Source: Brevibacterium ravenspurgense (GTDB lineage: Bacteria > Actinomycetota > Actinomycetes > Actinomycetales > Brevibacteriaceae). From it: DNA of 64,000 bases. The notes beneath the pieces are model-generated. The model did not search any database. It saw nothing but the letters and a program-made list of their open reading frames with translations, and was not told the DNA's origin. Both the position numbers and the translations under genes were made by a program. The DNA is taken from contig NZ_LQQC01000010.1 in the NCBI RefSeq assembly GCF_001584615.1, positions 1 to 64,000 of the forward strand, read 5' to 3'. Shown one piece after another: positions 59,051 to 64,000 of this stretch. Position 1 is the stretch's first letter. The number at the start of each line of letters is the position of its first letter.

Positions 59051-60826
59051 ATGAATCCGCGTTCTTCTCGGCCTGGCAAGGCCAAGCGGCAGCGCGGTTT
59101 CACGATCCGCACGCGGCTCATTGCCTTCTTGTCAGTGTTCGTGCTGGTCGGCATTCTCGGCAGACTCGTGTGGATCCAAGGGCTTGACGCGTCTCAGATT
59201 GCCTCGCGGGCTCTGGCCGGCCGCCTGGTCACCCAACCTCTGCCGGCGGACCGCGGCGTCATCCTCGGCGCCGACGGGACAGTGCTTGCCGACAACGCGG
59301 ACCGGTACCAGATCGTCGTCGACCAGGTGAACGTCGCAGCGTATAAGGACGAGGACGACAACCCGCTCGGCGCCTGGGGCGCAGCAAAGGCTATGGCTCC
59401 TGTCCTGGGCACGGAAGCCGGGCTGATCTTCCCGAAGCTCAGCGGCGATAAAAGGTGGAACCCCGTAGCCACCGGCATCACCAGCGAAGTGTGGCGCGAA
59501 ATCCAGGATCTCGAGATCCCCGGTATCACAGCCGAAAAGTACACTGTGCGCTCTTACCCCTCCGGCGCTGTCGCCGGCAACCTCATCGGGTGGGTCGGCT
59601 CCGACGGAGTTCCGCTTGCCGGGCTCGAACTGCAGCACCAAAAACAGCTGCAGGGCAAAGACGGCAGCAGGCAGTTCGAAAAGGGTCTGAAGGGCGACAT
59701 CATTCCGCTGGGTGAGAACGACACCACGCCGCCGGTCAACGGCACGGGCCTGGAGCTGACCATTGATCCACAGATCCAGATGTTCGCCCAGCGGTCCATT
59801 GCAAAGGCTGTGAAAGAGCACAACGCCCAGTGGGGCACCGTCGTCATTGAGGAGATCGGCACCGGCCGGCTTCTTGCCGTTGCGCAGGCACCCACAGTCG
59901 ATCCCAACAACCCCGGCGGCGTGGGCGGTCCCGACCGGGGCACACGCGCTTTCACCGACCCCGTAGAGCCCGGCTCAACCGGAAAGGCCATCACGGCCGC
60001 AGCGCTCATAGAAGAAGGCCTGGTCACACCTGAAAGCAAATTCACGGTGCCGGACAAATGGAAAGCGCCCAACGGCGAAGAGTTCCGTGATTCCAGTCCG
60101 CACGAGGACGAGAAGCTGACGTTCTCCGGGATCATCGAAAAGTCATCCAATACCGGAACGCTCATGGCAGGGCAGAAGCTCAGCCTGCAGCAGCGCTACG
60201 ACTATCTGAAGAAGTTCGGTCTGGGTGAATCCAGCGGCATCGACTTTCCCGGAGCGGCGAAGGGCATCGTGCATCCCTATGACAAGTGGGACGGCCGCAC
60301 CGAGTACACCGTCATGTTCGGCCAGGGGCTGTCCGCGACCACGCTGCAGAGCGCTTCCGTGTTTGCGACCCTGGGCAACGGAGGAGTGCGCGTACCCCAG
60401 CAGCTCGTCAAGGGCACAGTGAGCGACTCCGGCAGGGTCTCAGAAATCCCGCCGAAAGAGGGCACTCGCGTCGTCAGCGAAGAGACAGCGGATTCTGTGG
60501 GAACCATGCTCGAAGCCGTCGTTGCCGATGGCACGGGAACATCCGCCCGGGTCAAGGGCTACAGGACCGCGGGCAAAACCGGAACCGCGCAGATCGCCGA
60601 AGGCAAAAACCAGAAGGGCGGCTACACCGCGAACTTCTCCGGATTCGCACCGGCAGAAAACCCCAAGGTCGCTGTGAGTGTGACCCTGCAGCGACCCACC
60701 AAGGGGTACTACGGTGGTACATCCGCTGCACCGGTGTTCTCCGAGGTCACCGGATACGCGCTGCGGCAGATGGGTGTCGCCCCATCAACTGAAGAACCGA
60801 AACTGATTCCGAAAGAATGGAAATGA
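59051..60826 (+). CDS. ftsI: division transpeptidase FtsI (PBP3)
   Basis: 591 residues. Membrane helix about 18-38, dimerisation/pedestal domain 50-230, and transpeptidase domain with SxxK at Ser309 (EPGSTGKA), SSN at 365-367 and KTGT starting at Lys509. Class B PBP cross-linking septal peptidoglycan. RBS AAGGAAGAG. The stop overlaps the murE start. Confidence 0.95.
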   Translation: MNPRSSRPGKAKRQRGFTIRTRLIAFLSVFVLVGILGRLVWIQGLDASQIASRALAGRLVTQPLPADRGVILGADGTVLADNADRYQIVVDQVNVAAYKDEDDNPLGAWGAAKAMAPVLGTEAGLIFPKLSGDKRWNPVATGITSEVWREIQDLEIPGITAEKYTVRSYPSGAVAGNLIGWVGSDGVPLAGLELQHQKQLQGKDGSRQFEKGLKGDIIPLGENDTTPPVNGTGLELTIDPQIQMFAQRSIAKAVKEHNAQWGTVVIEEIGTGRLLAVAQAPTVDPNNPGGVGGPDRGTRAFTDPVEPGSTGKAITAAALIEEGLVTPESKFTVPDKWKAPNGEEFRDSSPHEDEKLTFSGIIEKSSNTGTLMAGQKLSLQQRYDYLKKFGLGESSGIDFPGAAKGIVHPYDKWDGRTEYTVMFGQGLSATTLQSASVFATLGNGGVRVPQQLVKGTVSDSGRVSEIPPKEGTRVVSEETADSVGTMLEAVVADGTGTSARVKGYRTAGKTGTAQIAEGKNQKGGYTANFSGFAPAENPKVAVSVTLQRPTKGYYGGTSAAPVFSEVTGYALRQMGVAPSTEEPKLIPKEWK

Positions 60827-62316
60827 TGAAGCTGAGCGAACTCCCCGGCGGAGCAGCTGTTCACGGTGACGGGAACACCACCGTGAACAGTGTGAGTCTG
60901 GACTCCCGAACCGTCGAACCCGGCGGTCTCTACGCAGCCCTGCCGGGTACGAACGCCCACGGAGCCCAGTTCGCCCAGCAGGCACTCGACCGCGGTGCCG
61001 CGGCAATCCTCACGGACCCAGCCGGCCGCGACCTCCTACCGGCGTCAGCCGGTGACATCCCAGTCCTGACCCACCCGGCACCTCGTGCGATTCTCGGTGA
61101 CATCGCGGCCGCGATCTACGGAACAGACCCGCAGACGCCCGCCCTATTCGGCATCACCGGAACCAACGGCAAAACCACGAGCACCTTCATCCTCGACGCT
61201 CTGCTGCGCAGCATCGGCAGAACAACAGGGCTGATCGGAACTGTCGCGACCGTCATCGCCGGCCAGGAACAGCCCAGCGTGCGAACCACCCCGGAAGCCC
61301 CCGACCTGCACCGTCTGTTCAAAAACATGCGCGACCAGGGCGTTGACGCCTGCTCCATGGAGGTGTCCTCCCACGCGCTTAGCCAACACCGGGTCGACGG
61401 TGCACACTTCACGGTGGCCGGCTTCACCAACCTGTCCCAGGACCACCTGGACTTCCACGGGACCATGGAGGAGTACTACCGGGCCAAAGCGCTCCTGTTC
61501 ACGCCGCAGTTCGCATCGCGCGGCGTCATCGTGCTGGCTGACGACTGGGCGCGTCAGCTGGTGAATGACTCGCAGATTCCCGTCGTCACCGTCTCCGCTC
61601 GTCCCGAAGACAATGCGGACTACAGGATCGAAGACATCGACGGTCTTGCCTTCACCCTCCGCGGGTCTTCCGTGAGCCTTCGGGCGAAGAGCCCGCTGCC
61701 GGGCGATTTCAACATCAGCAACACCGCGCTGGCACTGGCCATGCTGCTCGAATCCGGTGTGTCCGCTGACGAACTCGCAGCGGCAGCCGAGGGCTTCAGC
61801 GTCAACGTGCCGGGCCGGATGGAAGTCGTCTCAGAACAGGCTCCGCGCGCCATCGTCGACTACTCCCACACACCCGACGCAATAGAAAAGGCGCTGGCGG
61901 GGCTTTCGGGCCAGCCGCTGGTTGTGGTGTGCGGTGCCGGTGGAGAACGCGACGACAGCAAACGCCCCCTCATGGGGCGGGCTGCTGCAGAAAACGCCGA
62001 CGTCGTCATCATCACCGACGACAACCCGCGCAGCGAAGACCCCGCAACGATCCGCGCTGAAGTCATTGCCGGCGCCCGCGCAGCAGTGGCTGAAGGCACC
62101 AGCCGGGCAGCCGCTGACGCGATCGTCGAGTACGCCAGCAGGCGCGAGGCAATTGAGGCCGGTGTTGCGGCAGCGGGTGAGAGCGGCACCGTGCTGGTGG
62201 CGGGCAAGGGACACGAGCCCGGCCAGGACTACGGCGATACCAAGCTGCCGTTTGACGATCGTGAGATAACACGCACCGCCGTTTCACAGCGCGGTTCTTC
62301 CGCCGCCACCCGGTAA
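60823..62316 (+). CDS. murE: UDP-MurNAc-L-Ala-D-Glu:meso-DAP ligase MurE
   Basis: About 497 residues; ATG 60823 chosen from 60817, 60823 and 60826 by spacing from GAAAG. ATP loop GTNGKTTS, carbamylated-Lys region, and DNPRSEDP, whose DNPR tetrad marks meso-DAP (rather than Lys) specificity. Catalyses addition of the third peptide residue. ATGATGA overlap with ftsI. Confidence 0.94.
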   Translation: MMKLSELPGGAAVHGDGNTTVNSVSLDSRTVEPGGLYAALPGTNAHGAQFAQQALDRGAAAILTDPAGRDLLPASAGDIPVLTHPAPRAILGDIAAAIYGTDPQTPALFGITGTNGKTTSTFILDALLRSIGRTTGLIGTVATVIAGQEQPSVRTTPEAPDLHRLFKNMRDQGVDACSMEVSSHALSQHRVDGAHFTVAGFTNLSQDHLDFHGTMEEYYRAKALLFTPQFASRGVIVLADDWARQLVNDSQIPVVTVSARPEDNADYRIEDIDGLAFTLRGSSVSLRAKSPLPGDFNISNTALALAMLLESGVSADELAAAAEGFSVNVPGRMEVVSEQAPRAIVDYSHTPDAIEKALAGLSGQPLVVVCGAGGERDDSKRPLMGRAAAENADVVIITDDNPRSEDPATIRAEVIAGARAAVAEGTSRAAADAIVEYASRREAIEAGVAAAGESGTVLVAGKGHEPGQDYGDTKLPFDDREITRTAVSQRGSSAATR

Positions 62317-62329
62317 GGTCTGAAGGTAT

Positions 62330-63772
62330 ATGAAGGAATTCACTGCTGAAGAAATCGCTGCCGCGACCGGCGGCGAACTCTACGGAATCACACCGGACAC
62401 GGTTCTGTGCGCCGGTGTCGTCACCGACTCCCGCGAAGTGGCGCCGGGCGACATCTACGTTGCGCGCACCGGCGAAAACCACGACGGCCTCGAATTCGCC
62501 GCGGCGGCCGTACAGGCCGGTGCGGCCCTCGTCATCGCCGAGGCCGTCCCATCCGTCGACGGCGAACACCTGCCGTCCTGTGTTGTCGACGATGCAACGG
62601 CCGCTCTCGGTCAGCTGGCCAAAGCGAACGTCGAAGCCCTTCGCAGCTCAGGCGAACTCACAGTCGTCGCAATCACCGGTTCTGCCGGAAAGACCACCGT
62701 CAAAGACCTCGCGGCAGCACTGCTGTCAACAGCCGGCGAGACCGTGTGGCCGCCGAATTCCTACAACAACGAAGTCGGTGTGCCGCTCACGGCGCTGCGC
62801 GCTGACGCTGACACCCGCTTCCTCGTACTTGAAATGGGTGCGCGCAACATCGGCAACCTCGCCTACCTGACCTCGCTCGTGCGTCCCGACATCGGCGTTG
62901 AGCTCGGCGTCGGCTCGGCCCACGCCGGGGTCTTCGGCTCGATTGAGAACACAGCACGGGCAAAAGCGGAGCTTATTGAAGCGCTCGTGCCCGGCGGAAC
63001 CGCGGTGCTCAACGGCAACGACCCGCGCGTGCGCTCCATGCAGTCGGTTCTCGCCGAAGGTGTTGACACCCTGTTCTTCGGTTCGAACCCTGACGAAGGC
63101 GTGTGGGCATCCAACGTCGACATCCAGCCATCCGGTCGCACGGCGTTCGATCTGCACCTGCCTGACCACGACGAACCACTCCACATCGAACTTGCGCTGC
63201 TGGGCGAACACCACGTGACCAACGCTTTGGCCGCTTCGGCCATTGCACACCTGTGCGGGGTTGCGCCGAAGGACATCGCCACCATCTTGGCTACGTCCGG
63301 TGCGGCCAGCCGTTGGCGCATGGAGCTCATCGACTCGCCCGACGGCGTGACCGTGCTCAACGATGCTTACAACGCCAACCCCGATTCAATGCGCGCCGCC
63401 CTGAAGACGCTTGCCGCCATGGGCGCCGGTGATGCCGATCATCCGCCGCGCAGGACTTTCGCGGTGCTTGGCGAAATGCTCGAGCTCGGTGACGAATCCG
63501 CGGCGGCTCACTACGAGATCGGCCACCTGGTGGTCCGTCTCAACATCACCCGCACCATCGCCGTCGGACAGGGCGCCCTGCCCATCTACCAGGCTGCCAA
63601 CCTCGAAGGATCCTGGGGCAGCGAGGCGGCCTGGGTGCCCACAGTCACGGAAGCGCGAGAACTTCTGGCTTCCGAAGTTGAACCCGGTGACATTGTTCTG
63701 TTCAAGTCCTCCCGCGACGCCGGTCTGCGATACCTGGGAGACGAATTCGCAGGAGTTTCTGTAGCCCAATGA
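62330..63772 (+). CDS. murF: UDP-MurNAc-tripeptide:D-Ala-D-Ala ligase MurF
   Basis: 480 residues. Mur ligase with ATP loop GSAGKTTVKD, NSYNNEVGVPLT, EMGARNIGNLAYL and the C-terminal domain starting NDAYNANPDSMRAAL. Adds D-Ala-D-Ala to complete the pentapeptide. RBS GAAGG 5 nt upstream; 13 bp after murE. Stop overlaps mraY. Confidence 0.94.
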   Translation: MKEFTAEEIAAATGGELYGITPDTVLCAGVVTDSREVAPGDIYVARTGENHDGLEFAAAAVQAGAALVIAEAVPSVDGEHLPSCVVDDATAALGQLAKANVEALRSSGELTVVAITGSAGKTTVKDLAAALLSTAGETVWPPNSYNNEVGVPLTALRADADTRFLVLEMGARNIGNLAYLTSLVRPDIGVELGVGSAHAGVFGSIENTARAKAELIEALVPGGTAVLNGNDPRVRSMQSVLAEGVDTLFFGSNPDEGVWASNVDIQPSGRTAFDLHLPDHDEPLHIELALLGEHHVTNALAASAIAHLCGVAPKDIATILATSGAASRWRMELIDSPDGVTVLNDAYNANPDSMRAALKTLAAMGAGDADHPPRRTFAVLGEMLELGDESAAAHYEIGHLVVRLNITRTIAVGQGALPIYQAANLEGSWGSEAAWVPTVTEARELLASEVEPGDIVLFKSSRDAGLRYLGDEFAGVSVAQ

Positions 63773-64000
63773 TCGCAGTCGTCCTCGCCCCGTGCTTTGC
63801 CCTGCTGCTGACGCTGCTGGGCACGCCGCAGTACATCAAGATCCTCGTCAAGAAGAACTACGGACAGTTCGTTCGCGACGACGGTCCTGCGTCCCACGCA
63901 ACCAAGCGGGGCACTCCCACAATGGGCGGTGTCGTCATCATCCTGGCGACCCTCGTGGCCTACTTCCTGGCGCACCTGCTGACCGGCTCCACGCCGGCAG
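63769..64000 (+). CDS. mraY: phospho-MurNAc-pentapeptide transferase MraY, 5' part
   Basis: The first 77 codons are in the window. A membrane helix starts at residue 2, and DDGPASHATKRGTPTMGG is the MraY signature. Forms lipid I from UDP-MurNAc-pentapeptide and undecaprenyl phosphate. ATGA overlap with murF. Cut by the window end. Confidence 0.95.
   Translation, partial: MIAVVLAPCFALLLTLLGTPQYIKILVKKNYGQFVRDDGPASHATKRGTPTMGGVVIILATLVAYFLAHLLTGSTPA

Overview
This is a high-GC actinobacterial chromosome segment. Long runs of genes follow the order known from Mycobacterium and Corynebacterium: the TPR/HAD/tlyA/nadK/recN/steA/mctB ... xerD/parA/scpA/scpB/rluB/cmk/der block, the gcvH/garA block, and the aroG/pknL/prenyl-synthase/mraZ/rsmH/ftsL/ftsI/murE/murF/mraY division cluster. 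MurE carries the DNPR motif of meso-diaminopimelate-adding enzymes, so the wall is probably mDAP type. No mycolate genes are visible. The tgpA/DUF58/moxR/mraZ arrangement suggests a member of Micrococcales or a relative, but the genus cannot be fixed from this window.

Layout. 1-175: end of a 5S rRNA gene and the rRNA operon terminator. 0.2-1.2 kb: nitronate monooxygenase. 1.3-18.5 kb: a near-continuous operon, mostly with ATGA/GTGA overlaps, for RNA modification, NAD phosphorylation, DNA repair, division (SteA/SteB-like), recombination, condensin (ScpAB), prephenate dehydrogenase, CMP kinase and Der. 18.6-26.9 kb: lipid-type genes (FabG-like reductase, thiolase, acyl-CoA ligase, thioesterase), a MATE exporter, a GNAT enzyme and a broken IS30-type element that has cut a membrane-protein gene. 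27.0-28.2 kb: a reverse-strand aminotransferase. 28.4-36.6 kb: a seven-gene, fully overlapping operon for an anchored-repeat metal ABC transporter, with an LPXTG surface protein, a substrate-binding lipoprotein split by a surface-repeat domain, two more membrane-anchored exported proteins, ATPase, permease and a lytic transglycosylase.

36.6-42.45 kb: an accessory island with visibly lower GC. It lies between the intact 3' end of the transglycosylase gene and a diverged second copy of that same 3' end exactly 5,820 bp downstream. It holds a NarL-type sensor kinase and response regulator, several very small secreted or membrane peptides, a truncated inverted copy of the sensor kinase, an integrase remnant and a pair of att-like repeats. 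A tRNA-Pro gene follows immediately. Four copies of a palindrome (TACCTC-N4-GAGG) lie in this island. Each sits exactly 29 nt upstream of a -10-like hexamer and precedes small-peptide genes or the response regulator. I read this as a peptide-based, possibly self-inducing regulon, and it is the best candidate here for an undescribed system.

42.5-64 kb: tRNA-Pro, gcvH-garA-bifunctional nuclease, class II DAHP synthase, PknL-like kinase with three PASTA domains, a LysM/transglycosylase protein, an Rv2175c-like DNA-binding protein, prenyl diphosphate synthase, DNA polymerase IV, a DUF3040 protein, a transglutaminase/DUF58/MoxR operon, then the division and wall cluster. The region upstream of mraZ carries five AAAGTGG motifs that look like MraZ operators. 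The window ends inside mraY.
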